Shown: one piece after another, positions 24,176 through 34,685 of the stretch
Numbering within the stretch: the stretch's first letter is position 1
How the letters are laid out: the number at the start of each line of letters is the position of its first letter
Assembly: GCF_003270085.1 (NCBI RefSeq)
Contig: NZ_QFDQ01000162.1
Span: forward strand, 1-44,152
Length of the DNA stretch: 44,152 nucleotides
Direction: 5' to 3'
DNA from: Streptomyces triticisoli
GTDB lineage: Bacteria > Actinomycetota > Actinomycetes > Streptomycetales > Streptomycetaceae
The notes under the pieces: generated by a model
What the model was told of the DNA's origin: nothing
Databases searched by the model: none
The model's input: the letters and a program-made list of their open reading frames with translations, nothing else
Position numbers and translations under genes: made by a program

Positions 24176-24853
24176 TCAGCGTGGGCGCGGCAGGTGCTTG
24201 TCGATGAACAGGCCCTCCGCCGTCACGCAGTCCCGGCCACCGGCCGAGACGGTGCCGACGGTGCGGATCTTCCGGCCGTCCACGCTGATCTGACGCCCGG
24301 TGATCGTCAGCGGCTCGAACAGCGGTGTGGGGCGGTGGTAGCGCACGGTGAGTTCCGCGGTCATCCCGGACGTGCCGCTCCAGTGGTTCGCCACGCCGAG
24401 GGTGTGGTCGAGCAGCAGCGCCGAGACGCCGCCGTGCACACATCCGGGCGGCCCCTGGTACGGCAGGCCGAGCGTGACGGTGCCCTCGATGGACCCGTCG
24501 TCCTTGCCGTACAGCGCCAAGGGGGGCGCGAGGGCGTTCTCGGGGCCGGTGACCGGGTCGTGCCGGGTGATGCCCTCACCGCGCCACATGGCGACCATGC
24601 GTTCCTCGCGGGCGGGGGCGTGCGCCTCCAACTGGTCGGCGATCGCGTGGAGTTGCTTGGCGACGCCGGTCATGTCGGCGTCCGTGTGGTCGCCGGCGAG
24701 GAGCAGGGCGGCGATCAGCCGGCGGGCCGCGGCGGCTGCCGCGTCGACCCCGTCGTCGTGGGCCGTGGCCGCCAGCCGCGCCGGTCGTACGGCGTTTCGG
24801 GGCGCCTCGTGGGTCTCGTGGGTCTCGTGGTCCTTGTGGCGTTCGGTGTTCAT
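24176..24853 (-). CDS. PaaI-family hotdog thioesterase
   Basis: A 225-residue protein whose C-terminal part is a hotdog thioesterase with the motif CVHGGVSALLLDHTLG. The first 40 residues are polar and contain a short HETHETHE repeat encoded by a tandem CTCGTGGGT-like repeat. It could hydrolyse steroid acyl-CoAs to recycle CoA during side-chain breakdown. Its ATG overlaps the stop of the Hsd4B-like gene (ATGA). It is the last gene of the fadA5 operon. Confidence 0.82.
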   Translation of the reverse strand: MNTERHKDHETHETHEAPRNAVRPARLAATAHDDGVDAAAAAARRLIAALLLAGDHTDADMTGVAKQLHAIADQLEAHAPAREERMVAMWRGEGITRHDPVTGPENALAPPLALYGKDDGSIEGTVTLGLPYQGPPGCVHGGVSALLLDHTLGVANHWSGTSGMTAELTVRYHRPTPLFEPLTITGRQISVDGRKIRTVGTVSAGGRDCVTAEGLFIDKHLPRPR

Positions 24854-25722
24854 GGGGCGACCGCCGCGGTGGCGTGGGTGAGCACCGGGGCTCCGTCGCG
24901 TTCGGGGCAGGTGGCGCGCAGCAGCAGCCGTTCCGCGTCGCGCCACACTTCCGTCCGGATGGTCTCCCCCGGGAGCAGGGGGCCCGCGAACCGCACGGAC
25001 AGCTGGTTCAGCCGTGTCACGTCGCCGTCGAGGAGGCCGTCGACGAGCGCCTTGCAGACCAGGCCGTACGACGCCAGCCCGTGCAGGATCGGCCGGTCGA
25101 AGCCTGCCGCGCGGGCGAACTCGGGGTCGGCGTGGAGCGGGTTGAGGTCGCCGTTGAGCCGGTAGAGCAGCGCCTGCCGGGGGGTGGTGGGCGTGTCCAG
25201 GACGGTGTCGGCCGGGCGGTCCGGTGCCGACCAGGGTGTCTCCGGGCCCGGGTCTCCTCCGAATCCGCCCTCTCCCCGGGCCCAGATCTGCATCGTGGTG
25301 GTCCACAGGGCTTCGCCCTGCGGGTCGGCCGCGGCCGACTCGAGCACGATCACCGCGGCCTTCCCCTTGTCCCACACCTCGGCGATCCGGGAGCTGACGG
25401 TGGCCGAGCCCGAGGCCGGCAGGGGCCGGTGGACGGTGAGCTCCTGTCCGGCGTGGAGGATTCTGCCGAGGTCGATGTCGATGCCCGGCAGGTCCATGGA
25501 CATCACCGAGGTCTCGCCGGCCGAGATTCCGGAGCCGGCGACCACGGCGAAGGTGGGCAGCACCGTGAGGTCGCGTTCGAAGGTGAGGTGCAGTTCCGGG
25601 TCGGTGGCGGGGTCGGAGCCGGCTCCGAGGCTGAGGTGGTACAGGAGCACGTCGCGGGTGGTCCAGCTGATCTCGCGCACGGACGGGGGCGCGCTCAGCG
25701 CCTTGTCGCGGTCGATGGCCAT
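24850..25722 (-). CDS. MaoC-type double-hotdog enoyl-CoA hydratase, Hsd4B-like, copy 2
   Basis: A 290-residue double-hotdog (R)-enoyl-CoA hydratase. The C-terminal domain has the canonical motif [18 protein letters not shown], then [10 protein letters not shown]. The N-terminal half shares [10 protein letters not shown] and [15 protein letters not shown] with the copy at 15608. With the adjacent fadE34-like and fadA5 genes it completes one beta-oxidation round: dehydrogenation, hydration, thiolysis, with Hsd4A supplying the second oxidation. The canonical catalytic motif suggests this copy, rather than the other, is the general side-chain hydratase. That is an inference. Confidence 0.87.
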   Translation of the reverse strand: MAIDRDKALSAPPSVREISWTTRDVLLYHLSLGAGSDPATDPELHLTFERDLTVLPTFAVVAGSGISAGETSVMSMDLPGIDIDLGRILHAGQELTVHRPLPASGSATVSSRIAEVWDKGKAAVIVLESAAADPQGEALWTTTMQIWARGEGGFGGDPGPETPWSAPDRPADTVLDTPTTPRQALLYRLNGDLNPLHADPEFARAAGFDRPILHGLASYGLVCKALVDGLLDGDVTRLNQLSVRFAGPLLPGETIRTEVWRDAERLLLRATCPERDGAPVLTHATAAVAP

Positions 25723-25744
25723 GGTCGGTGGTCGGCCTTCCTGT

Positions 25745-27955
25745 TCAGCGGTGCTTCGGGGCGGGGACGGGGGCGGGGTCGCGCTCCAGGCCCAGCAGGC
25801 GTTCGCCGATGATGTTGAGCTGGACTTCCGTCGTACCGCCGGCGATCGACAGGCAGCGGGAGTTGAGGAACATCCAGGTGGCGTCGTGCCTCGGGCCCTC
25901 GCCGGTCAGTGTGGCGCTGCCGCGCCAGTCCATGGCGGTCTCCCAGACCTGTTGCTGGTGCTCGACGCCGATCAGCTTGGCGATGCTCGCCTCCGCGCCC
26001 GGCTGCTGTCCCGCGACCGAGCGCAGCGTCGTCCGCAGTGCGAGCAGGCCGCCGGACTGCGCGTCGCAGAGGATGGAGCCGAGGGTGGTGAGCCGTTCGT
26101 CGTCCATGTCCTGCGGGGCGGTCGCGGCGATCTCGAGCAGGGTCTCGCCGCCGGATCCCAGGGACGAGTCGTGGGAGAGGGCGACGCGTTCGTTGGCCAG
26201 GGTGGTGCGGGCGAGCTTCCAGCCGTCGCCCGGCTCGCCGACCAGCAGGGCGTCGGGGACGAACACCTCGTCGAGGAAGACCTCGTTGAACTCGGCCTCG
26301 CCGGTGATCTGCCGCAGCGGGCGGATGTCTATGCCCGGCGCGGTCATGTCGAGCAGGAAGTACGACAGTCCCCGGTGCTTGGGGGCGTCGGCGTCGGTGC
26401 GGGCCAGCAGGATGCCCCAGTGTGCGTCGCGGGCCATGGAGGTCCACACCTTCTGCCCGGTGATCCTCCAGCCGCCGTCGGTCTTCTCGGCACGGGTGCT
26501 CAGGCCGGCCAGGTCGGATCCGGCGCCGGGTTCGCTGAACAGCTGGCACCAGACGATCTCCCCGCGCAGTGTCGGCCCGAGGAACCGCTCCTGCTGTGCG
26601 GTGTCGCCGTGTGCGATCAGGGTCGGCACCACCCAGCCGCCGATGATCATGTCGACGGCGGTCAGTCCGGCCGTACGCATCTCCTCGGCGATGACCAGCT
26701 GGGCGACCGCGTCGGCGCCCTTGCCCCAGGGGGCGGGCAGATGCGGTGCGGTGTAGCCGTGGTCGGCGAGGTGGGCGAGTCGTTCCCTGCCCTCCAGGGC
26801 GCTCGCGGCCCGGAGTTCGGCGCGGACCTCGGCGCGTACGGTCTCGGCCTCCGGCGGCAGTTCGACCCCCAGGTGGCGGCGGGCGCCGTCCAGGGTGAGC
26901 CGGGAGACCCGGCGGTGCCACCGGGCGGTCGGCCCGAGGGCGATGCGCAGGGTCTGGGCCCGGCGCAGGTAGAGGTGCGCGTCGTGCTCCCAGGTGAAGC
27001 CGATGCCGCCGAGGACCTGGATGCAGTCCTTGGCGGTGGCGAAGGCCGCCTCCACGCCGGTCGCGCCGGCGACGGCGGCGGCGAGCGAGGCCTCCCGGGG
27101 GTCGGCGACGGCGTCCGGGTCGCCCGCGCGGGCGGCGTCCCAGGCACAGGCACGGGCCTGCTCGGCGCGGGCGAGCATGCGTGCGCAGCGGTGTTTGACG
27201 CCCTGGAACTGGCCGATGAGGCGGCCGAACTGCTCACGCACCCGGGCGTATTCGGCGGCGACGGCGACGGTCCGGTCGGCGATGCCGGAGGCCTCCGCCG
27301 CGAACAGGGTGGCGGCCAGGTCGAGCGGGAGCCGCGGGTCGACGGCCAGCACGTCACCGGCGGGGATCAGCGCCTCCCGGGGGCGCACGCGGGACGAGCG
27401 GCGGGTCGGGTCGTGGCTGAGTACGTCGGTGGTCTCCACCGAGGCGCGCGGCAGCACGACCCACGCCGTGCCGTCGCCGTCGCGTACCGGCAGGACGAAG
27501 ACGTCGGCGACGTGCCCGCCGATGACGAGTTCGGACTCGCCGGAGACGGACACCCCGCCGTCGCCGGTGCGCGACAGGGTCAGGCTGCCGGGGGCCAGGC
27601 CCACCGCGCCGATGGTGGTGCCGTCGGCGAGGCCGGCCAGGTGGGTCCCGTGCCCCGCCCGGTGCAGCACCGCCGCGGCCAGGGTCGTGGGCAGGAACGG
27701 GCCGGGGGTCAGGGCCCGGCCCAGCTCCTCGGTGACGACGGCGAGTTCGACGAGCCCGTAACCGGCGCCGCCGGCCTCCTCGGGCAGGTGCAGGCCGAGG
27801 AGGCCCTGTCCGGCGAGGGCCGGCCAGTACGGCGGAAGGGTCTCCTCCTTGGCGTCCACCGCCCTGCGGACGGCCTCCGGGGTGATGTGCCGGGTGGTGA
27901 ACGTCCGTACGGCGTCGCGCAGATCGCGGTGTTCCTCGGTCAGCCCGATGGTCAT
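25745..27955 (-). CDS. fadE34: Tandem-domain acyl-CoA dehydrogenase, FadE34/ChsE3-like
   Basis: A 736-residue protein holding two acyl-CoA dehydrogenase modules in tandem, as in mycobacterial FadE34 (711 residues), which acts on C5-side-chain steroid CoAs. Module 1 (about 1-365) contains [33 protein letters not shown] and [24 protein letters not shown] blocks. Module 2 (about 370-736) contains [44 protein letters not shown] and [19 protein letters not shown]. It lies 8 bases after fadA5 and 22 bases before the hydratase gene. The longer upstream frame overlaps fadA5 and is not used. Confidence 0.9.
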   Translation of the reverse strand: MTIGLTEEHRDLRDAVRTFTTRHITPEAVRRAVDAKEETLPPYWPALAGQGLLGLHLPEEAGGAGYGLVELAVVTEELGRALTPGPFLPTTLAAAVLHRAGHGTHLAGLADGTTIGAVGLAPGSLTLSRTGDGGVSVSGESELVIGGHVADVFVLPVRDGDGTAWVVLPRASVETTDVLSHDPTRRSSRVRPREALIPAGDVLAVDPRLPLDLAATLFAAEASGIADRTVAVAAEYARVREQFGRLIGQFQGVKHRCARMLARAEQARACAWDAARAGDPDAVADPREASLAAAVAGATGVEAAFATAKDCIQVLGGIGFTWEHDAHLYLRRAQTLRIALGPTARWHRRVSRLTLDGARRHLGVELPPEAETVRAEVRAELRAASALEGRERLAHLADHGYTAPHLPAPWGKGADAVAQLVIAEEMRTAGLTAVDMIIGGWVVPTLIAHGDTAQQERFLGPTLRGEIVWCQLFSEPGAGSDLAGLSTRAEKTDGGWRITGQKVWTSMARDAHWGILLARTDADAPKHRGLSYFLLDMTAPGIDIRPLRQITGEAEFNEVFLDEVFVPDALLVGEPGDGWKLARTTLANERVALSHDSSLGSGGETLLEIAATAPQDMDDERLTTLGSILCDAQSGGLLALRTTLRSVAGQQPGAEASIAKLIGVEHQQQVWETAMDWRGSATLTGEGPRHDATWMFLNSRCLSIAGGTTEVQLNIIGERLLGLERDPAPVPAPKHR

Positions 27956-27963
27956 GGTGCCCC

Positions 27964-29469
<1,506 letters not shown>

Positions 29470-30630
29470 GTGACCGCAGTCGAGTCTGAGCACGACGCCG
29501 TCCGTGCCATCGAGGCGGAGGCGGCACCGACGCGCTTCGCCCGTGGATGGCACTGCCTGGGGTTGTCGGAGAAGTTCAAGGACGGCAAGCCGCACTCCGT
29601 CCAGGCCTTCGGCCAGAAGCTCGTGGTGTTCCAGAGCAGCGACGGGAAGCTGAACGTCCTGGACGCCTACTGCCGCCACATGGGCGGCGACCTCTCCCAG
29701 GGCACCGTCAAGGGCGACGAGGTCGCCTGCCCGTTCCACGACTGGCGCTGGGGCGGCGACGGCCGCTGCAAGCAGATCCCCTACTCCCGCCGGGTCCCGC
29801 TGCGGGCCCGCACCGCCGCCTGGCCCGCGCTGGACCAGGACGGGATGCTCTTCGTCTGGAACGACCCCGAGGGCAATCCCCCGCCGGCCGACGTCGCCAT
29901 CCCCCGCATCGAGGGCGCGACCAGCGAGGAGTGGACCGACTGGGTGTGGTACGAGACCACCGTGGACGCCAACTGCCGCGAGGTCGTCGACAACGTCGTG
30001 GACATGGCGCACTTCTTCTATGTGCACTACTCCTTCCCGACCTTCTTCAAGAACGTCTTCGAGGGGCACACCGCCACGCAGTACATGCGGGGCGCGGGCC
30101 GCCCGGACGCGCGCCCGCAGGAGGGCGACGGCAAGAAGACCACGGGCAGCGACTCGGTCGCGACGTACCACGGCCCCTCGTTCATGATCGACGAGTTGGC
30201 CTACCAGTACGACACCGGACCCGTGCGCTGCGTCCTGATCAACTGTCACTACCCGGTGAGCGCCGACCGCTTCGTGCTGCAGTACGGCATCATCGTCAAG
30301 CGCACGGACCTGCCCGAGGGCGACAACGCCGACGAACTGGCCGCGGGCATGGCCGAGTTCATCAAGCTCGGCTTCGAGCAGGACATCGCGATCTGGAAGA
30401 ACAAGGCCCGTATCGACAACCCGCTGCTCTGCGAGGAGGACGGCCCGGTCTACCAACTGCGCCGTTGGTACGAGCAGTTCTACGTCGACGTGGCCGACGT
30501 CAAGCCGGAGATGGTCGAACGCTTCGAGTACGAGCTCGACACCACCCGCCCCGTCGAGGCGTGGCAGAAGGAGGTCGAGGAGAACCTCGCCCGCAAGGCC
30601 GCCGCGGCGGCCGGAAGCCGGCCTGCCTGA
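29470..30630 (+). CDS. kshA: 3-ketosteroid 9alpha-hydroxylase oxygenase KshA, paralogue 2
   Basis: A 386-residue Rieske oxygenase, the same length as mycobacterial KshA. Rieske ligands are C68, H70, C87 and H90. The mononuclear iron site is H181, H186 and D305 (DNVVDMAHFFYVHY, EQDIAIWK). It 9alpha-hydroxylates 3-ketosteroids with electrons from KshB. The GTG start at 29470 follows GGGAG. It has an insertion of charged residues near 205-228 compared with paralogue 1, in the region over the active site, which may change substrate choice. Its stop overlaps the next ATG (TGATG), so it is translationally coupled to the small four-Cys protein. Confidence 0.94.
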   Translation: MTAVESEHDAVRAIEAEAAPTRFARGWHCLGLSEKFKDGKPHSVQAFGQKLVVFQSSDGKLNVLDAYCRHMGGDLSQGTVKGDEVACPFHDWRWGGDGRCKQIPYSRRVPLRARTAAWPALDQDGMLFVWNDPEGNPPPADVAIPRIEGATSEEWTDWVWYETTVDANCREVVDNVVDMAHFFYVHYSFPTFFKNVFEGHTATQYMRGAGRPDARPQEGDGKKTTGSDSVATYHGPSFMIDELAYQYDTGPVRCVLINCHYPVSADRFVLQYGIIVKRTDLPEGDNADELAAGMAEFIKLGFEQDIAIWKNKARIDNPLLCEEDGPVYQLRRWYEQFYVDVADVKPEMVERFEYELDTTRPVEAWQKEVEENLARKAAAAAGSRPA

Positions 30631-30896
30631 TGGCGCGGCAGGACAACCGTCTGACCGACGGTGCGCCGATGCAGCCCCTGGGGTGTCCGCGGTGCGGCAA
30701 CCAGGTGCTGGTCCGCAAGAGCAGCTGGCACCAGACGAGTGTGCAGTGGACCACCGCGGCCATGGAGGGCTGCCCGGAGCGGCAGGCGTCCGCTTCGGGC
30801 GGCGGAAACGGTGGCGGTTTCACCGGCTGCGAGGCGCTGCGCGCCGCTATCCGGGACGCCGCGGTCACCGGCGCCCTCCACGTGCCGGAGGACTGA
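30630..30896 (+). CDS. Small four-cysteine protein, copy 2 (unrecognised family)
   Basis: An 88-residue protein starting at an ATG that shares a base with the kshA2 stop. C19, C22, C48 and C67 give C-x2-C-x25-C-x18-C, identical to the copy at 11732-11992. Other shared text is CGxxVLVxK, QTSVQW, CPE and ALRxAIxxAxxxGxLHVPE. A Gly/Ser-rich stretch (56-63) lies between the third and fourth Cys. An internal Met14 aligns with Met1 of copy 1 and could be an alternative start. The coupling to kshA argues for a role with the oxygenase, such as iron-sulfur delivery, electron transfer or stabilisation. None of these is proved. Confidence 0.82.
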   Translation: MARQDNRLTDGAPMQPLGCPRCGNQVLVRKSSWHQTSVQWTTAAMEGCPERQASASGGGNGGGFTGCEALRAAIRDAAVTGALHVPED

Positions 30897-30945
30897 GCGT
30901 CCGGACCGTGCGGTCGTGACAGGCGTCAGCACCACAGCACGAAGA

Positions 30946-30977
30946 ACAGCGGCCGCCCCGGACGGGGCGGCCGCTGT
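30946..30977. terminator. Bidirectional terminator, 14-bp perfect stem
   Basis: Arms 30946-30959 and 30964-30977 are exact complements around a GGAC loop. It lies between the convergent four-Cys gene (ends 30896) and the delta4-KstD-like gene (ends 30997). Confidence 0.9.
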
Positions 30978-30996
30978 CGTGCGTACGGACCGGTGG

Positions 30997-32475
30997 TCAG
31001 CCGCGAGCGGCGGCCTTTCCGGCCCTGCGGCCGAAGAACGTACCGTCGCCCAGTGACGTACCGCTGATGTATCCCTCGCCGTGGATGCCCGAGCTCGCCC
31101 GGCCGGCCGCGAACAGCCCGGGAACGGGCCGGCCGGAGAGGTCCAGCACCGCTCCGTCCACGGTGGTGTGCAGGCCGCCCAGGGTGAAGCCGGCGATGCC
31201 CGTCCCCCCGTTCGCGCTCCCCCCTTCCCCGGGGTCGAAGCCCTGCCGCGGGTCGATCGCCGCGAAGGGTCCCTTCAGCGGCCGCAGCCACCGGGCGTCC
31301 TTGCGGAAGTACGGGTCCTCGCCCTTCTCCGCGTACGCGTTGTACGTGCCGACCGTCGACTCCAGCGCGCCCGCGGGCATGCCGAGCTCCGCCTCCAGCT
31401 CGGCGAGGGTCTCCGCGGCGAACCGCGGGAACACGCCCCACCGCTCCGCCTCGGGGACGGCCTCGTAACCCTCCTCGTCGACGATCACCCAGTACGGCCC
31501 CGGCTGGGTCCTGACCGCCGCCACGCTGAACAGGCCCGGATAGACGTCCTCGTTGACGAAGCGCTGCCCGTGCCCGTTGACCAGCATGCCGCGCACGGCC
31601 AGGGCCGGGACGGCGGTGAGCGCGATCTGCGTCACCGACATCCGCCGGGTGGCGGCGCCGAGGGCGGCGGCCATTCGGATGCCGCTGCCGTCGTCCAGCC
31701 CGTCGCTGATCCTGCCGTGGCCGAGCAGGTGCGGCGCGTGGTCGGCCAGCATCTCCTCGTTGTCGACGAAGCCCCCGGTGGTGAGCACCACGGCCTTGCG
31801 GGCTCGGTAGGTCAGCTCCTCGCCGTACTTGCGTGCGGTGACGCCGGCCACCCGTCCGTCGTTGTCCACGATCAGCGCGGTGACCAGGGTGTCGGTGTGG
31901 GTGACCGCCCCCGCTTCCTGCGCCGCCTCGATCAGCTTCTCCATGATCTTCCAGCCGCCGAAGGACTCGGTGGCGCAGCGGTGACCGCGGGGTGCGGGGC
32001 GGGCGAGCGTGGTGTACGGCCAGGCGTTCTCCCCCAGCCACATCAGGCCGTCCCTCGACGGCGGCATCCAGGTCGGAGCGTCCCACAGGCTCGGCTCGAA
32101 GGTGAGACCGCGGTCGACGAACCACTGGAAGTGCTCGGTGCTCTCCTCGCAGTAGGCCCGCAGCTTCTCCTCGTCGGCGTGCGGTCCGAGGGCCGCCTTG
32201 AGGTACGCGAACATGTCGTCCGGGGTGTCCTCGAAGCCGCACGCCGTCTGCACCGGCGTGCCGCCGCCGAGGTAGAGCTCGCCGCCGGAGAGCGCCGAGG
32301 AGCCGCCCGGCCCCGCGGCACGCTCCAGGACGAGTACGTCGGCACCGGCCGAGGCCGCTTCGAAGGCCGCGGCCGCGCCCGCGCAGCCGAAGCCGACGAC
32401 CAGGACGTCGGCTTCGGCGTCGTACCGGGTCACCGACGCCGCCCGGACGGGCGGCACCGGGCGCGAACCGGTCAT
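30997..32475 (-). CDS. FAD-dependent 3-ketosteroid dehydrogenase, delta4-(5alpha)-KstD-like
   Basis: A 492-residue FAD enzyme of the KstD/fumarate reductase group, but distinct from the two delta1-type copies. It has ADVLVVGFGCAGAAAAFEAA, GGSSALSGGELYLGGG, MWLGENAWPY and a C-terminal GEGYISGTSLGDGTFFGRRAGK. In the Rhodococcus delta4-(5alpha) enzyme a Tyr-x-Ser pair in this C-terminal segment is catalytic; YIS here fits. Such enzymes restore the delta4 bond of 5-reduced 3-ketosteroids, needed for bile acids and for 5alpha steroids. It overlaps the hsaC stop by four bases. The assignment over other flavoproteins is likely but not certain. Confidence 0.78.
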   Translation of the reverse strand: MTGSRPVPPVRAASVTRYDAEADVLVVGFGCAGAAAAFEAASAGADVLVLERAAGPGGSSALSGGELYLGGGTPVQTACGFEDTPDDMFAYLKAALGPHADEEKLRAYCEESTEHFQWFVDRGLTFEPSLWDAPTWMPPSRDGLMWLGENAWPYTTLARPAPRGHRCATESFGGWKIMEKLIEAAQEAGAVTHTDTLVTALIVDNDGRVAGVTARKYGEELTYRARKAVVLTTGGFVDNEEMLADHAPHLLGHGRISDGLDDGSGIRMAAALGAATRRMSVTQIALTAVPALAVRGMLVNGHGQRFVNEDVYPGLFSVAAVRTQPGPYWVIVDEEGYEAVPEAERWGVFPRFAAETLAELEAELGMPAGALESTVGTYNAYAEKGEDPYFRKDARWLRPLKGPFAAIDPRQGFDPGEGGSANGGTGIAGFTLGGLHTTVDGAVLDLSGRPVPGLFAAGRASSGIHGEGYISGTSLGDGTFFGRRAGKAAARG

Positions 32476-33404
32476 TGGCCGTCCCCCTCGGGGGGCGCGA
32501 ACGCCGCGAGCGGCTCGGAGCCGGACCAGTCGTGGCCCCAGTAGCTGTCCGCGGTGATCTCCTCGGCGGTGTAGTACGTCTCGTCGACGAGCATGCCGTC
32601 GGTGCCGTACTCGATGTCCCAGCCGCCCGGCGCGCGCACGTAGAAGGAGACCATCTTGTCGTTGGTGTGGCGGCCCAGGGTGGAGGAGAGGGAGAAGCCG
32701 AGCCGTCCCACGTTGTCCAGCGCGCGGCCCACCGCGTCCAGGCTGTCCACCTCCACCATGAGGTGGACCAGGCCCGGGTCCTCCCCGTGCGGGGCGGGGC
32801 AGACGGCCAGGCTGTGGTGGCGCTGGTTGATGCCCATGAAGCGCACCCGCTGCGGCGGGGCGTCCGGGTCCTGGCCGCTGAGGCGGAACGCCCCGCGCGG
32901 CAGGAAGCCCAGGACCTCGGTGTAGAAGGAGATGGTCTCCTCCATGCAGGTCGTGGGGAGGACGACATGGCCCATGCCCTGGTCGCCGGTCACGAAGTTC
33001 TGTCCGAGGCCGGTCAGTACGGGGCTGTGGTCCAGGATCGGGGCGAAGAAGACCTCGACGGGAACGCCGGCGGGGTCGTCGAAGGTGATGGCCTGCTCCA
33101 CCCCCCGTTCGTCGGCCTCCTTCTGGGACAGCACCTTCACCGCCGTGCCGGACGCCTCGACCGCGCGGCCGACCGCGGCCAGGGCGAACTGGTCGCGCAC
33201 CTCCCAGCCGACGGCGAGCACCCGGTCGGTGTCCCCCGGCAGGACGATCAGCCGGGCCCGGCGCTCGTCCATCCGCAGGTACAGGCCGTCCGGATCGGGT
33301 CCGGAGCCCTCGGCGAACCCCAGGGCGTCGACGGTGAGTTCGCGCCAGCGGGCGATGTCGCGCGTCTGGACCCGGAGATAGCCGAGTCCTCGGATCTGCG
33401 TCAT
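32472..33404 (-). CDS. hsaC: Extradiol dioxygenase HsaC (3,4-DHSA 4,5-dioxygenase)
   Basis: A 310-residue type I extradiol dioxygenase with two vicinal-oxygen-chelate modules. It cleaves the catecholic A ring of 3,4-DHSA by meta cleavage. Iron ligands are H146 (GMGHVVLP), H214 (LVHLMVEV) and E265 (WDIEYG), matching BphC and mycobacterial HsaC. The start ATG at 33404 is 88 bases downstream of hsaA, and the stop overlaps the next gene start. No promoter motif is evident in the 88-base gap, so it probably belongs to the hsaG operon. Confidence 0.95.
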   Translation of the reverse strand: MTQIRGLGYLRVQTRDIARWRELTVDALGFAEGSGPDPDGLYLRMDERRARLIVLPGDTDRVLAVGWEVRDQFALAAVGRAVEASGTAVKVLSQKEADERGVEQAITFDDPAGVPVEVFFAPILDHSPVLTGLGQNFVTGDQGMGHVVLPTTCMEETISFYTEVLGFLPRGAFRLSGQDPDAPPQRVRFMGINQRHHSLAVCPAPHGEDPGLVHLMVEVDSLDAVGRALDNVGRLGFSLSSTLGRHTNDKMVSFYVRAPGGWDIEYGTDGMLVDETYYTAEEITADSYWGHDWSGSEPLAAFAPPEGDGQ

Positions 33405-33492
33405 GTGCGTTCCTTCCCTCTCGTCTGACGTTGCTCGACTGCCGTATCCGGCCCGGAGGTCCGCCGTTCCGCGGCCCGGGCCGGCCGGCGGT

Positions 33493-34677
33493 CTAGATCA
33501 TGGAGCGCATCGGACCGGGCGGCGGTTCGATGCCCAGCTCGGTGAGTGCGGAGGCGTGGAAGACCGAACCGGTCACGTGGATGGCGTGGGCCAGGCCGGT
33601 GTGGACGTCGCGCCAGAACCGCTGGATGGGGTTGTCCATGCGCATGGCGTTGCCGCCGGAGCGTGCGACGATCTCGTCGACCGCGCGGACCGCGCGCCAG
33701 GCGGCCTGGACCTGGGTGCGCCGGCCCACGGCCCGCCGGTGGAAGGTGACCTCCTTGCCGGCCGCCACCAGGTCGTGGACCCGGCAGATGTTGTCCAGCA
33801 GGGCCGACCGGGAGGCCGCGATCTCCGCCGCCGCCTCGCTGAGCGCGTACAGCGCGTGGGGGTCGTCCTTGACCGCCGCACCGGTGACCTGGACGCGGTT
33901 GCGCTGGTACGCCAGGTGGTGCGCCAGGGCCCCCTCGCAGGCGCCGATGACGGCCGCGGTGATCCCCAGCGGGAACGCCTGGGAGAAGGGCAGGTGGTAG
34001 AGCGGGTTGGTGAGTCCGGCATCCTTGGCCTGGGTGCCGTCCACGACCTTGTCGTAGGCGATGACCCGGTAGTCGGGGACGAAGGCGTCCTTGACGATGA
34101 TGTCCTTGCTGCCCGTCCCCCGCAGTCCGACGACGTCCCAGGAGTCCTCGACGATCTCGTAGTCCGAGCGGGGCAGGATCGCGTGCAGCATCGTCGGCGG
34201 CATGACCGCCTTGCCCTCGCGGTCGCCCAGCATGGCGCCGAGGAAGATCCAGTCGCAGTGGTCGGTGCCGGAGGAGAACTGCCAGCGGCCGTTGAAGACA
34301 TAGCCGCCGTCGACCGGCCGGAGCACGCCCATCGGCGCGTACGGGGAGGCGATCCAGGTGTCGGGGTCCTCGCCCCAGACCTCCTCCTGCACCCGGGGGT
34401 CGGCCATCGCCATCTCCCAGGGGTGGACGCCGACGACACCGGAGACCCAGCCGGTCGCCCCGTCGCAGGCCGCGACCTTCATGACGGCCTCGGCGAACTC
34501 CCGCGGGTGCAGCTCGAGTCCGCCGTGCGCCGCGGGCTGGAGCATCCGGATCACTCCGGTCTCCCGCAGCGCCTTGGCCGCCTGGTCGTCGAGTCTGCCG
34601 AGCGATTCGCTCGACGGGCCCAGCGCGTGCAGCTCCTCGGCGCGCTCGGCGATTGCGTCAAGTACCTGATGAGCCAT
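33493..34677 (-). CDS. hsaA: 3-HSA hydroxylase oxygenase HsaA
   Basis: A 394-residue flavin-dependent monooxygenase, the same length as mycobacterial HsaA. It hydroxylates 3-HSA to the catechol 3,4-DHSA using FMNH2 from HsaB. The blocks IRMLQPAAHGGLELHPREF, GWVSGVVGVHPWEMAM, GRWQFSSGTDHCDW, PRSDYEIVEDSWDVVGLRGTGS and RSGGNAMRMDNPIQRFWRD are all present. ATG 34677 lies 8 bases after hsaF. Its position between hsaF and hsaC identifies this copy, among three paralogues, as the canonical HsaA. Confidence 0.94.
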   Translation of the reverse strand: MAHQVLDAIAERAEELHALGPSSESLGRLDDQAAKALRETGVIRMLQPAAHGGLELHPREFAEAVMKVAACDGATGWVSGVVGVHPWEMAMADPRVQEEVWGEDPDTWIASPYAPMGVLRPVDGGYVFNGRWQFSSGTDHCDWIFLGAMLGDREGKAVMPPTMLHAILPRSDYEIVEDSWDVVGLRGTGSKDIIVKDAFVPDYRVIAYDKVVDGTQAKDAGLTNPLYHLPFSQAFPLGITAAVIGACEGALAHHLAYQRNRVQVTGAAVKDDPHALYALSEAAAEIAASRSALLDNICRVHDLVAAGKEVTFHRRAVGRRTQVQAAWRAVRAVDEIVARSGGNAMRMDNPIQRFWRDVHTGLAHAIHVTGSVFHASALTELGIEPPPGPMRSMI

Positions 34678-34685
34678 GGCCGGCC

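Noticed and set aside
24779..24832. Short CTCGTGGGT tandem repeat as a possible repeat element or CRISPR-like array
   Set aside because: It lies inside the thioesterase coding region and encodes the HETHETHE stretch; only about three short units and no spacers.
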